Assembly: GCF_004363175.1 (NCBI RefSeq)
Contig: NZ_SNYR01000001.1
Location: 620,001-684,000, forward strand
Source of the DNA: Maritalea mobilis
GTDB lineage: Bacteria > Pseudomonadota > Alphaproteobacteria > Rhizobiales > Devosiaceae
DNA length: 64,000 bases
Reading direction: 5' to 3'
A program made the translations under genes and the position numbers. Below, piece by piece: positions 26,801 to 35,419 of the stretch. Numbering within the stretch: the stretch's first letter is position 1; the number at the start of each line of letters is the position of its first letter. The notes under the pieces are model-generated. The model was not told the DNA's origin, made no database searches, and saw only the letters and a list, made by a program, of their open reading frames with translations.

Positions 26801-27220
26801 CCCCACTCCCCGCCATCCCGGCCCTGAGCCGGGATAAAACCGACCCCGGATCAAGTCCGGGGCGGCCAAGTCGCAGCAAACAACCAACCCCACCCGTCAT
26901 TGCAAGACTTGATCTTGCAATCCATTTGCGACGTCAAAATCCACAAGTACTAGATGTAAAATCACGTCCGCTTCCACAAGCGGACAAATCAAATGGATTC
27001 CCGGATCAAGTCCGGGAATGACGCTGTGCGTTTACGCCAAATTCTTTGCAGGAAAATCACGAGCGCTAGTCAACACTGCGCAAAGCAATGCTAGGCGGTG
27101 CACCATCCACCCACTCTGTGCTCAGTGCGCACGGAGATTGTAGGAGGCGTGCCGCAGCCCCTATTCAACATAGGGGCAAGGCGCGCCGACGCCAAAGCTC
27201 GACGCGCAATGGGCACAGAC
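26801..27220. other. Gene-free stretch of 420 bases between radC and ccdA
   Basis: The left half is filled by the REP-like hairpins. The right half (about 27060-27220) is GC-richer and can be read on the minus strand as an open frame ending in a Gly-Gly-Trp-Cys pattern, but it has no start site, no ribosome site and no recognisable domain. I see no promoter or RNA gene in it. Confidence 0.5.
26815..27022. repeat. Cluster of REP-like palindromic hairpins
   Basis: Five perfect hairpins occur in about 210 bases: stems at 26815-26822/26828-26835, 26844-26850/26856-26862, 26900-26907/26913-26920, 26966-26973/26978-26985 and 26998-27005/27011-27018. Four have five-base loops of the CTTGA, TCAAG or CCTGA type. 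The third and fifth units are inverted copies framed by GTCATT and AATCCATTTG arms (26896-26928 and 26990-27022). This is the look of alphaproteobacterial REP elements. The stem of the third unit is AT-richer than that of the fifth, with matched changes on both sides. Confidence 0.8.
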
Positions 27221-27958
27221 CTAGCCGAAGTTTTGGAGGACGGGGAATGTCTCCAACAACCAAAAACTAATCCGCGTAAAATCACCCGTCAGGAACAACA
27301 CACCAGTAATGATCAAAAACACGCCCATCACCTTCTCAACGGTGCCAAGGTGCTTCTTGAAATTCTGGAAGAAACTCATAAACGGCCGAATGGCCAATGC
27401 GGCAGCAAAAAACGGCAAGCCTAGCCCAGCGGAGTAAACTGCCAATAGCCCAGCACCTTGCCACGCGGTTTCAGATGTGCCCGCTATTGGCAAAATCGCG
27501 GCCAGGATCGGCCCGATACATGGTGTCCAACCAAGGGCGAAGGCCAAACCAAGCCCATAGCCCCCAAGGGGACCAGTGGCCGTTGTCGGCCCGCTCATCC
27601 GCGCTTGCCTATAAAGCAGGCCGATACGCAGCAAGCCGAGGAAATGCAAACCCATCACAATGATCACGATGCCCGCCAGCGGCACCAGCCAATCCAGCGC
27701 GGAACGCAAGGCGCTGCCCAGGAAGGTGGCCGACGCGCCCATAAGAATAAAGACGGTTGAAAAGCCCAAGATGAAGAACAGCGATGTGGTCACTGTTTTC
27801 CACCAGACTTTGCTGCCCGTGTTGCTTTCATCTTGCAGCTGCTCGAATGTCGTGCCCGCCATATAAGAGAGATAAGGCGGCACCAGCGGCAGCACGCAGG
27901 GTGACAAAAAGCTCAAAACACCTGCGCCAAATACAACTGGTAAACTGATGGAAAGCAT
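27221..27958 (-). CDS. ccdA: Cytochrome c biogenesis protein CcdA
   Basis: A 245-residue membrane protein with six helices. It carries reducing equivalents from cytoplasmic thioredoxin to periplasmic thiol partners in cytochrome c maturation. The two redox cysteines are C21 in LSPCVLPLVPPY and C147 in GWTPCIGP. The start at 27958 has AAGGAT upstream; an earlier non-ATG start at 28006 is unnecessary. No other cytochrome maturation gene is nearby. Confidence 0.94.
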   Translation of the reverse strand: MLSISLPVVFGAGVLSFLSPCVLPLVPPYLSYMAGTTFEQLQDESNTGSKVWWKTVTTSLFFILGFSTVFILMGASATFLGSALRSALDWLVPLAGIVIIVMGLHFLGLLRIGLLYRQARMSGPTTATGPLGGYGLGLAFALGWTPCIGPILAAILPIAGTSETAWQGAGLLAVYSAGLGLPFFAAALAIRPFMSFFQNFKKHLGTVEKVMGVFLIITGVLFLTGDFTRISFWLLETFPVLQNFG

Positions 27959-28158
27959 CACAACATCCTTGCTTGTTTTGCAACGCGCCTCTTTTGAACC
28001 CGTCAAAAGCCAAAAGCAAGCGACCAGATGTCGCTCTAACGCAATTGTGAGAACAGGTGAAGATTCATCCTTTGGGCAATTGGCATTTGATAACCATTGT
28101 GCTAACCCCGCTTACATATCCCAAAATATAGCTGGCTAAAGATCAGGGGAGCCCCCAA

Positions 28159-28848
28159 ATGAGCCAATTGCCAATCAAAATTGCACCTTCAATTCTTTCT
28201 GCTGATTTTGCCCGTCTGGGCGACGAAGTCCGCGCCATTGATGAAGGCGGCGCCGAATGGGTGCATGTGGATGTGATGGACGGTCACTTTGTGCCCAACA
28301 TCACCATTGGTCCAATGATTGTGGAGGCCATTCGCCCTGTCACCAAGAAAATCTTGGACGTGCATTTGATGATCGCGCCAGCTGATCCTTATCTTGAAGC
28401 TTTTGCCAAGGCTGGGTCTGACATTATCACGGTGCATGCCGAAGCTGGCCCGCACCTTGATCGTTCCCTTCAGGCCATCAAGTCTATGGGCAAAAAAGCC
28501 GGTGTTTCTCTCAATCCTTCTACCCCTGTCTCTGCGATTGAGAATGTAATTGACCGGTTGGATTTGATCCTTATTATGAGTGTCAATCCGGGCTTTGGTG
28601 GCCAATCATTCATTCCTCAAGCGATCGAAAAAATCAAACAAGCCAAAGCTCTGATCGGCGATCGCCCCATTGATCTTGAGGTTGATGGCGGTGTTACCGC
28701 AAACAATGCGGAAGAAATCGCCCGTGCAGGCGCCAATGCCCTCGTCGCTGGCTCTGCAATCTACAAAGGAAATGACCCTGCCACTTATGCGCCGCGTATC
28801 AACGAAATCCGTCGCGCTGCCGAATTAGGTTTGCGACGCCACACATAA
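28159..28848 (+). CDS. rpe: Ribulose-phosphate 3-epimerase
   Basis: It interconverts ribulose 5-phosphate and xylulose 5-phosphate in the pentose phosphate route. A 229-residue TIM barrel with [16 protein letters not shown] at the N-terminus, [14 protein letters not shown] (metal and catalytic residues), [12 protein letters not shown] and [10 protein letters not shown]. It leads a same-direction run with an MFS gene and purB. Confidence 0.97.
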   Translation: MSQLPIKIAPSILSADFARLGDEVRAIDEGGAEWVHVDVMDGHFVPNITIGPMIVEAIRPVTKKILDVHLMIAPADPYLEAFAKAGSDIITVHAEAGPHLDRSLQAIKSMGKKAGVSLNPSTPVSAIENVIDRLDLILIMSVNPGFGGQSFIPQAIEKIKQAKALIGDRPIDLEVDGGVTANNAEEIARAGANALVAGSAIYKGNDPATYAPRINEIRRAAELGLRRHT

Positions 28849-28873
28849 CCGCAAACCATAAAGGTCCCAATTT

Positions 28874-30043
28874 ATGTCTATGCGAAACTGGCTCTTCTTT
28901 GTTTTCTTCTCCCAACCTGTCGCACTAGGCGCTTGGCTTCCCCGCATTCCTGAGGTGCAAGAAAAACTTGCCCTCAGCCCTGCTGAACTTGCAATCGCCC
29001 TTATCGGCGCCCCCATCGGTACTTTGTCGTCCCTGCTGGTGGCTGGTCGCATTGGCGATTGGCTCGGCGCCCAAAAAACAATGCTGATTTTCTACCCATT
29101 GTTCTTTTTGGCGATGACCCTCCCCTTCCTCGCCAACTCCCAGCTCACTTTGATGCTCTCATTGGCCGTCATGGGGTCCACACTGTCTATTCTCGAACTC
29201 GGCATGAATGTGTCTGCTGACCTTTATGAAAAGCAACGCAAAAAGCTGGTGATGAGCCGCGCCCACGGCCTTTGGAGCTTTGGCTTGATGACGGGCACAA
29301 TCGTTGGCTCAGCATCAGCAGCTTTGCGCCTCGATCCATTTTTGATGGAAGTGGCAATTTTCGCTGTTCTTATCCTGCCAAGCCTCTATGCGGTGAAACA
29401 GGTTAATCTGGATCAGCCAGCCCCAGCTGCCGCAGGAAACACCGGAAAAATGGGCTTCACCATGCCCCACATCCTGCTGCTGGGCATCTGCTTGTTCACC
29501 TTCGGCACCACATTGACCGAAGGCGCGGTGGCCGATTGGGCGGCGATCTTTATGCGCGACATTCATGGCGCTTCCCATGGCTTTGCGGGCTTGTCCCTCA
29601 CCTTCTTCACCATGTCCGTGGCATTGACACGCCTGACTGGTGATAAGCTGCGCGAGCATTTCTCCACCACAGATCTGGCCCGCACATTGGCCATTATCGG
29701 CGTGTTGGGTCTTGGGGTGATTTACATTGCCCCCAATGCCATCATCGCCATGTTGGGCTTTGCCATGCTGGGCAGCGGTGTTGCCCTCGGCTTCCCGCTG
29801 GCGGTCACAGCAGCGGCCAACGCGCCAGGCAAAAGCTCTGCATCCAACGTGGCCGTGCTCTCTTTCTTGGCGCTTACCGGCTTTTTGGTCGGCCCAATTT
29901 CCATTGGTTTTGTCGCTGAAGTCACCAACATTAAGATCGGCTTGATGGTCATCACGCCAATGTTGGCGGTCAGCGCCGTGCTTGCCAGCACGCTAAAACC
30001 TTCTTCCTCCCACACTGAAACGAGTGAAAGTCAAACCACATGA
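28874..30043 (+). CDS. MFS transporter (YbjJ-like)
   Basis: A 389-residue, 12-helix major facilitator. The N-terminal QPVALGAWLPRIPEVQEKLALSP segment and GRIGDWLGAQKTM loop are typical of the YbjJ-like group, whose substrates are unknown. It lies between rpe and purB, 25 bases after rpe, and its stop overlaps the purB start by four bases, so it is cotranscribed with two core metabolic genes. Confidence 0.88.
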   Translation: MSMRNWLFFVFFSQPVALGAWLPRIPEVQEKLALSPAELAIALIGAPIGTLSSLLVAGRIGDWLGAQKTMLIFYPLFFLAMTLPFLANSQLTLMLSLAVMGSTLSILELGMNVSADLYEKQRKKLVMSRAHGLWSFGLMTGTIVGSASAALRLDPFLMEVAIFAVLILPSLYAVKQVNLDQPAPAAAGNTGKMGFTMPHILLLGICLFTFGTTLTEGAVADWAAIFMRDIHGASHGFAGLSLTFFTMSVALTRLTGDKLREHFSTTDLARTLAIIGVLGLGVIYIAPNAIIAMLGFAMLGSGVALGFPLAVTAAANAPGKSSASNVAVLSFLALTGFLVGPISIGFVAEVTNIKIGLMVITPMLAVSAVLASTLKPSSSHTETSESQTT

Positions 30044-31344
30044 TCCCCCGTTATTCACGCGATGAAATGGTGTCCATCTGGTCACCAGAATCCAAATTCC
30101 GCATTTGGTTCGAAATCGAAGCCCATGCCGCATCTGCGCAAGCCAAACTCGGCATCGTGCCAGAAGAAGCAGCCAAAATCGTTTGGGAAAAAGGCGAAAA
30201 CGCCCAGTTCGACGTTGAGCGGATTGATGAAATCGAGCGCGAAGTTAAACATGACGTGATCGCATTTCTCACCCACTTGGCAGAGATTGTTGGCCCCGAA
30301 GCCCGCTTTGTGCACCAGGGTATGACCTCTTCTGACGTGTTGGACACTTGCCTTTCCGTGCAATTGACCCGCGCTGCAGACTTGCTGCTGGCCGATATGG
30401 ACAAGCTGCTCGCCGCCCTTAAAAAGCGCGCCTATGAGCAAAAAGACACCATCACCATCGGCCGCTCACACGGCATCCACGCTGAGCCAACCACCTTCGG
30501 TGTAAAATTGGCGCAAGCCTATGCTGAATTTGACCGCTGCAAAAAGCGCCTCGAAATCGCCCGTGAAGAAATCGCAACTTGTGCCATTTCTGGCGCAGTC
30601 GGCACCTTCGCCAACATCGACCCTTCCGTTGAGCAATATGTGGCGGAAAAGCTGGGCTTGGCCATCGAGCCGGTTTCCACACAGGTCATCCCACGCGACC
30701 GTCACGCTATGTTCTTCGCCGTTTTGGGCGTGGTGGCGTCATCTATCGAGCGTTTGGCCACCGAAGTGCGTCATTTGCAGCGCACCGAAGTGTTGGAAGC
30801 AGAAGAATTCTTCTCCAAAGGCCAAAAAGGCTCGTCTGCGATGCCGCACAAGCGTAACCCAGTATTGACTGAAAACCTCACAGGTTTGGCCCGCATCGTG
30901 CGCGGCATGGTCACCCCGGCACTGGAAAACGTTGCCCTTTGGCACGAACGTGACATCTCGCACTCTTCAGTTGAACGCATGATCGGCCCAGACGCGACCG
31001 TCACTCTGGACTTCGCGTTGGCACGTTTGACCAATGTGGTGGAAAATCTGGTGGTCTACCCAGAAAACATGAAAGCCAATATGGACAAGCTGGGCGGCTT
31101 GCACAATTCTCAACGCGTTTTGTTGGCTCTCACCCAAGCTGGCCTGTCTCGCGAAGATAGCTACCGCGCCGTTCAACGCAACGCCATGAAAGTATGGCGC
31201 GGCGAAGGCGAATTTGCTGCTTTCTTGAAGGCAGACGAAGAAGTGTCCAAAGCCCTGAGTGATGCCCAAATCGACGATATGTTTGATGATGGCTACCACC
31301 TCAAACATGTTGATACGATTTTCGCCCGAGTCTTCGGCGAATAA
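30040..31344 (+). CDS. purB: Adenylosuccinate lyase
   Basis: It acts twice in purine synthesis, releasing fumarate from SAICAR and from adenylosuccinate. The 434 residues show the superfamily signature GSSAMPHKRNPV and the conserved TSSDVLDTCL and GRSHGIHAEPTTFG segments. The ATG overlaps the MFS stop. A strong terminator follows directly. The other purine genes lie 4.7 kb downstream. Confidence 0.97.
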   Translation: MIPRYSRDEMVSIWSPESKFRIWFEIEAHAASAQAKLGIVPEEAAKIVWEKGENAQFDVERIDEIEREVKHDVIAFLTHLAEIVGPEARFVHQGMTSSDVLDTCLSVQLTRAADLLLADMDKLLAALKKRAYEQKDTITIGRSHGIHAEPTTFGVKLAQAYAEFDRCKKRLEIAREEIATCAISGAVGTFANIDPSVEQYVAEKLGLAIEPVSTQVIPRDRHAMFFAVLGVVASSIERLATEVRHLQRTEVLEAEEFFSKGQKGSSAMPHKRNPVLTENLTGLARIVRGMVTPALENVALWHERDISHSSVERMIGPDATVTLDFALARLTNVVENLVVYPENMKANMDKLGGLHNSQRVLLALTQAGLSREDSYRAVQRNAMKVWRGEGEFAAFLKADEEVSKALSDAQIDDMFDDGYHLKHVDTIFARVFGE

Positions 31345-31350
31345 ACAGTC

Positions 31351-31380
31351 AAAAGCCCGGCATTTTTGCCGGGCTTTTCT
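31351..31380 (+). terminator. Rho-independent terminator after purB
   Basis: An 11-bp stem, 31351-31361 with 31368-31378, encloses a six-base loop (ATTTTT) and runs into TTTTCT. It begins six bases after the purB stop. Confidence 0.9.
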
Positions 31381-31466
31381 TTGATCAGCACTTTTGATCT
31401 TTCCATCTCAAAATATGATAAGCAGGCGAGACCTGCATATAAGTTATTGCAAAATAACGTCTTTTA

Positions 31467-31501
31467 AAATCAAAATACATTCAATAAATTGATTTTGATT
31501 T
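31467..31501. promoter_or_regulatory. AT-rich inverted repeat upstream of a DMT transporter gene
   Basis: AAATCAAAAT (31467-31476) and ATTTTGATTT (31492-31501) are perfect 10-bp inverted repeats separated by 15 bases. They lie about 97 bases upstream of the EamA-family gene. This could be an operator or a weak hairpin. No regulator gene adjoins. Confidence 0.35.
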
Positions 31502-31597
31502 ATTTTTCGCTCCGTATGAAAAATGTGCCTGCTTGACCAAAGTCAGCGGCGCTGTCCTAATCGCGCCAGTTTTTGATATGATGCGCGGAACACCTCT

Positions 31598-32476
31598 ATG
31601 CCCGTAAAAGATTTCTTCCTTGCCTTGCTCGTTGTGGCCATTTGGGGCTTCAATTTTGTCGCCATCAAGGTGGGCGTAAATGACATTCCGCCGCTCATGC
31701 TCAATGCTATGCGATTTTCACTAGTTGTGATCCCATGGGTCTTTTTCATCAAAAAGCCCAATATTGGCTGGAGCTACATTATCGGCTTCGGCATGTTTTT
31801 AGGCGTCATCCAATTCGGTTTGCTGTTCACCGCCATGAAATGGGGCATGAGCGCCTCTCTGTCCTCCATCGTTTTGCAATTGCAGGCTTTCTTCACCATT
31901 CTATTTGCGTTTTTGCTGTTGGGAGAAAAACCCAAAAGCTGGCAGATCATGGGCGCCTTTGTCGCCTTTTCCGGCATCGGCATCATCGCAGCAGAGCGCT
32001 ATACCGGCGGTGCGCTTGTGCCGTTCCTCATGTGCGTTGCCGCTGCCTCCTCTTGGGGCGTGGCCAACATCATCACCAAAAAGGCCGGGCAAGTTGATAT
32101 GCTCAATTTTGTAGTTTGGGGCAGCTTAATCCCGCCCATTCCGCTTCTGATCTTGTCGCTAATGCTTGAAGATCATGCCGCCATCTGGGCCGTGTTTACC
32201 AACCCGCAGCCGCTGTCCATCGCCGCCGCCTTCTATTTGGCCTATCCAACCACCATTTTGGGCTTCGGCATTTGGAACCAGTTGCTCAAAAAGCACCCCG
32301 CCAGCCTCGTCGCCCCATTTTCGCTTATGGTGCCTGTGTTCGGCGTCCTGTCCGGCACAATATTCTTGGGCGAGAGCATGAGCAGCGCCGCCATCCTTGG
32401 CGGCACCATCATCTTGTTGGGGCTGATGCTGAATGTTTTTGGCGGTCGCCTGTTTATCAAACGCGCGTCAGCTTAG
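31598..32476 (+). CDS. EamA/DMT family transporter
   Basis: A 292-residue protein with ten predicted membrane helices in two EamA repeats (VAIWGFNFVAIKVGVNDIPPLM at the start of the first, SWGVANIITKKAGQVDMLNFV in the second). Relatives export amino acids or metabolites (YdcZ/RhaT/EamA group). It overlaps the AHSA1-family gene by four bases, stop to stop. Confidence 0.9.
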   Translation: MPVKDFFLALLVVAIWGFNFVAIKVGVNDIPPLMLNAMRFSLVVIPWVFFIKKPNIGWSYIIGFGMFLGVIQFGLLFTAMKWGMSASLSSIVLQLQAFFTILFAFLLLGEKPKSWQIMGAFVAFSGIGIIAAERYTGGALVPFLMCVAAASSWGVANIITKKAGQVDMLNFVVWGSLIPPIPLLILSLMLEDHAAIWAVFTNPQPLSIAAAFYLAYPTTILGFGIWNQLLKKHPASLVAPFSLMVPVFGVLSGTIFLGESMSSAAILGGTIILLGLMLNVFGGRLFIKRASA

Positions 32477-32943
32477 GCTGCCAACGCGTCAAACCGATCA
32501 GCAAACCCGCGCATCATATCGGCCCATGCATTTGGAGATTCGAACTTCTCTTTCATCTCTGCTGCCCGCGCGCCATAATTTTCAAGCAAGCGGTGGGTCA
32601 AAGTCACCTCAGTCATGTCGCCTTTGCTTTCGAAGGTCACATAGACCTCCGTGTCCAGCGCCTCATCACGCGCCCAATCGGCAGTGAGCTGCCAACACAA
32701 CAGCAGATGATCACCCCGCTCAAAGCTTTTCACAAAGCCCCAATCGGCTTCATTGCCTAGCCCATCATGCTCATACCAGCGTCCCTGCGGTGTCAGCTCC
32801 ACAACCACATCCTGCACTTCATTTTGCAGAATAGAATGGCTTTTCGGCCACCAACTGCCCATCCGCGTCACAAACACATCAAATGCTTTTCCTGCATCTG
32901 CAGGCACCATCACTTTTTTCGAAACGCTCATAGTCTCAGTCAT
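32473..32943 (-). CDS. SRPBCC/AHSA1 domain protein
   Basis: A 156-residue START-like protein (KKVMVPADAGKAFDVFVTRMGSWWPKSHS, later EVYVTFESKGDMTEVTLTHRLLEN), of the AHSA1 type. The start at 32943 has GGGAGG six bases upstream, and the coding region overlaps the end of the ArsR gene by eight bases. ArsR-AHSA1 pairs are common in bacteria and usually act on a small hydrophobic ligand or an unknown stress; the AHSA1 partner may bind the inducer. Confidence 0.88.
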   Translation of the reverse strand: MTETMSVSKKVMVPADAGKAFDVFVTRMGSWWPKSHSILQNEVQDVVVELTPQGRWYEHDGLGNEADWGFVKSFERGDHLLLCWQLTADWARDEALDTEVYVTFESKGDMTEVTLTHRLLENYGARAAEMKEKFESPNAWADMMRGFADRFDALAA

Positions 32944-33247
32944 TTTCATCCTCCCTGAATTCCTGCTGATAATTGGCCAAAGCCTCATCCCAAAATTCAT
33001 TCATCCAGCGCCGAAGCCCAGCCAGCCCACGCTGATCCGCAAAATAGATCTGCCGAGTGCCTTCTCTTTTGGCGCCCACCAATCCCGCCTGCAGCAACAC
33101 TTTTAGATGTTGTGACACGGCGGGCCGGCTCACCGGCAACTGATCAGCCAACGGCTGGACATGGCTGGGGTGCTTCGCCACCAGTTCAAATATTTGCCGC
33201 CGCGTCGGATCGGCCAACGCATCCCATGCTTGCTGTTCCATCACCAC
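32936..33247 (-). CDS. ArsR family transcriptional regulator
   Basis: A 103-residue winged-helix protein: the DPTRRQIFELVAKHPSHVQPLADQLPVSRPAVSQHLKVLLQAGLV recognition region is a textbook ArsR/SmtB helix-turn-helix. There are no obvious metal-binding cysteines, so it probably senses a non-metal signal. A perfect palindrome lies 16 bases upstream, consistent with autoregulation. It is cotranscribed with the AHSA1 gene. Confidence 0.92.
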   Translation of the reverse strand: MVMEQQAWDALADPTRRQIFELVAKHPSHVQPLADQLPVSRPAVSQHLKVLLQAGLVGAKREGTRQIYFADQRGLAGLRRWMNEFWDEALANYQQEFREDEND

Positions 33248-33262
33248 ACCTTAAGTTAGTCA

Positions 33263-33279
33263 TTACTTACGGTAAGTAA
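33263..33279. promoter_or_regulatory. Palindromic operator candidate for the ArsR regulator
   Basis: TTACTTAC-G-GTAAGTAA is a perfect 8-bp inverted repeat with one central base. It is followed at 33281 by a further TACTTAC. The site lies 16 bases upstream of the arsR start and 81 bases upstream of the divergent hydrolase gene, so one regulator could govern both. Confidence 0.65.
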
Positions 33280-33359
33280 ATACTTACAGAGAGTCAAGAA
33301 TTGAAATTTTGATCGACTTTTCCCTTGCACCACCCAGCAAAAATCGGCATCACACTCAT

Positions 33360-33911
33360 ATGAAGATCGCAGAAGCAGATATATTGATTGTGCCCGGTTT
33401 GGGCGGCGCCAGCGCTGACCACTGGCAAACAAATTGGGTCAAAAAAATGCCCACAGCTCGGCTTGTGGAGCAGGAAAACTGGACCAATCCAGACCCTGAA
33501 AAATGGTCAGATAAGCTGCATCATGCCATTGTGATGAGCACTCGCCCTGTTGTGCTGGTTGGCCATTCGCTGGGCGTGCACACCATTTCCCGCACCGCGC
33601 AAAAGCTAACCGACACCAAAGTGGCAGGCGCCTTTTTGGTGACGCCGCCGGATGTTGAAAACAACAAGAATGTGTCGAAGAAATCAAAGCGCTTCGCGCC
33701 CATCGTGCAAGACCCTATGCCCTTCCCCTCGCTGCTGATCGGATCAAGCAATGATCCATTTTGCGAAGTGGAAGCCGCAGCACAAATGGCCGCAGCTTGG
33801 GGTTCTGTTTTCAACGACGCAGGCGAAATTGGTCACGTCAATCCAAAGTCCGGCTTTGGCCCCTGGCCAGAAGGTCTCATGGCCTTCGCCAATTTGATGC
33901 GCCGCATCTAA
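33360..33911 (+). CDS. RBBP9/YdeN-type serine hydrolase
   Basis: A 183-residue small alpha/beta hydrolase with the order ADILIVPGLGGASADHWQ, then the nucleophile elbow VGHSLGVHT and the terminal GHVNPKSGFGPWPEG, characteristic of the RBBP9/YdeN group. Substrate unknown. It is divergent from the ArsR/AHSA1 pair and may share the intervening operator. Confidence 0.9.
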   Translation: MKIAEADILIVPGLGGASADHWQTNWVKKMPTARLVEQENWTNPDPEKWSDKLHHAIVMSTRPVVLVGHSLGVHTISRTAQKLTDTKVAGAFLVTPPDVENNKNVSKKSKRFAPIVQDPMPFPSLLIGSSNDPFCEVEAAAQMAAAWGSVFNDAGEIGHVNPKSGFGPWPEGLMAFANLMRRI

Positions 33912-33917
33912 AACCTG

Positions 33918-35318
33918 CTATCCAGCACTGTGCGACGGCCACACCGGGTGGTGACGGTCAATCTTAAAGCTATGGCTGTGCACAATCTCGTCATGCTTGT
34001 GCGGATGGGTATGCGGCTCCGGCCCCTCCCAACCTTCATGATCGTGCTGATGATGGTCTCCATGAAAATGCACGTGGTCGTGATAAACTTCATCATGCCT
34101 ATGCGTCATAGGCGCATAGCTCTCTTTCGGCCAAAACAGCTTTGCCACAATCAAGGCTAGAAGGCTCAGCCCCGCAAAGGCATAAAGCGTTGCGCCCATG
34201 CCCAAAGCGCTGGGCAAAAAGCCCGCCATCGGATAGGCCAGCAACCAACATGCGTGCGACAATGCAAATTGCGCCGCAAGCAATTTGGGCAAATCTTCTT
34301 CATTGGCAGAGCGTTTAAACACCCGGCCAGCAGGTGTTTGCACCAGACTATAGCCGAGCCCAAGAAAAGGCCAAACCAACAACAGCAACATATAGCTGAG
34401 CCCACTAAACATCAGCGCTGTGATCAGCACGCCAGCCAGCAAAACAAACGCCCCGGCAAACATCACCCGGCGGTCGCCAAATCTTTGCGCCAGTTTTGGC
34501 ACCAAAAACGCGGCGATAAGCGAGCCACTGCCAAATGCCGCCATGGCAAATGCAAGCTCGCTTTCGCCCAATCCCAATTGTTCACGCACCAGCATCACAC
34601 TATTGACGATCACCATCGCCCCGGCAAAGGCCACCAGAAAATAAAGCGCAAACACGCCCCGCAATCTCGGGGTCTTGATGTAAATCTGAAAGCCCTGTGT
34701 CAGTTTGCGTTTCAGTGAATCTTTCACATTGTCCAGCGCCAATGGTGGCACAGTCGCCCTGGCGACCAACACAGCGGAAATCAAAAACGCCACACCATTG
34801 GCCACAAAGAAACTCTCAAAACTCACAAACACCAGCAGCAGCGCCGCTATGGTCGGGCTGAGCAAATTCTCCAAATCATACGCCATGCGCGACAGGCTGA
34901 GTGCCTTGGTATAATCCTCGTCTTTTTCAAACAGTTGCGGAATGACCGACTGGAATGTGGGCGTAAAACCCGCCGACGCGGCATTAAGCACAAACATCAG
35001 CAGATAAATCTGCCAAATCTCAGTCACAAAGGGCAGTGCCAGCACGCAGAGCGCCCGCACCACATCCAGCGCAATCAGCACCTGCTTGCGCAATTGTCCG
35101 GGGATAATCGCGCTAATTACCGGCGCGATGAAAATGTAAGCGATCATTTTAAGGGTCAGCGCCGTGCCCAACACTTGGCCTGCCGCTTCGCCTGCCAATT
35201 CATAGGCCAATAGCGCCAGCGCAATGGTGGTCAGCCCTGTTCCCGCAAGCGCGATCACCTGCGCCGCATAAAGTTTGCGGTAATCTGAATGTTTCAACAC
35301 GCCAAGTGAAAATTGCAT
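33918..35318 (-). CDS. MFS exporter with a histidine-rich C-terminal tail
   Basis: A 466-residue, 12-helix MFS protein (2A0121/NreB-like arrangement, beginning MQFSLGVLKHSDYRKLYAAQ). The last about 65 residues carry over 20 histidines in clusters such as HDHVHFHGDHHQHDH, a likely divalent-metal-binding cytoplasmic or periplasmic tail. Nickel exporter NreB has a similar His-rich end, so metal efflux is plausible, but no metal regulator adjoins. GGGGAG precedes the start at 35318. Confidence 0.85.
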   Translation of the reverse strand: MQFSLGVLKHSDYRKLYAAQVIALAGTGLTTIALALLAYELAGEAAGQVLGTALTLKMIAYIFIAPVISAIIPGQLRKQVLIALDVVRALCVLALPFVTEIWQIYLLMFVLNAASAGFTPTFQSVIPQLFEKDEDYTKALSLSRMAYDLENLLSPTIAALLLVFVSFESFFVANGVAFLISAVLVARATVPPLALDNVKDSLKRKLTQGFQIYIKTPRLRGVFALYFLVAFAGAMVIVNSVMLVREQLGLGESELAFAMAAFGSGSLIAAFLVPKLAQRFGDRRVMFAGAFVLLAGVLITALMFSGLSYMLLLLVWPFLGLGYSLVQTPAGRVFKRSANEEDLPKLLAAQFALSHACWLLAYPMAGFLPSALGMGATLYAFAGLSLLALIVAKLFWPKESYAPMTHRHDEVYHDHVHFHGDHHQHDHEGWEGPEPHTHPHKHDEIVHSHSFKIDRHHPVWPSHSAG

Positions 35319-35360
35319 ACGCTCTCCCCTTATGGCGCACAGATTTTCATGTTCGCAGCC

Positions 35361-35396
35361 AAAAGAAAAGGCCCGAACCAAAGGTTCGAGCCTTTT
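35361..35396 (-). terminator. Terminator after the zeta-inhibitor gene
   Basis: On the minus strand a stem of about 13 bp (35366-35379 with 35383-35396, one mismatch) with a three-base loop ends in CTTTT. It lies 24 bases beyond the stop of the DUF1476 gene. Confidence 0.75.
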
Positions 35397-35419
35397 AAAA
35401 AAATCGACAGTGAAAAAGC

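Noticed and set aside
27098-27424. Plus-strand open frame overlapping the ccdA 3' end
   Set aside because: It runs into the ccdA gene in antisense, lacks a ribosome site and has low-complexity basic composition.
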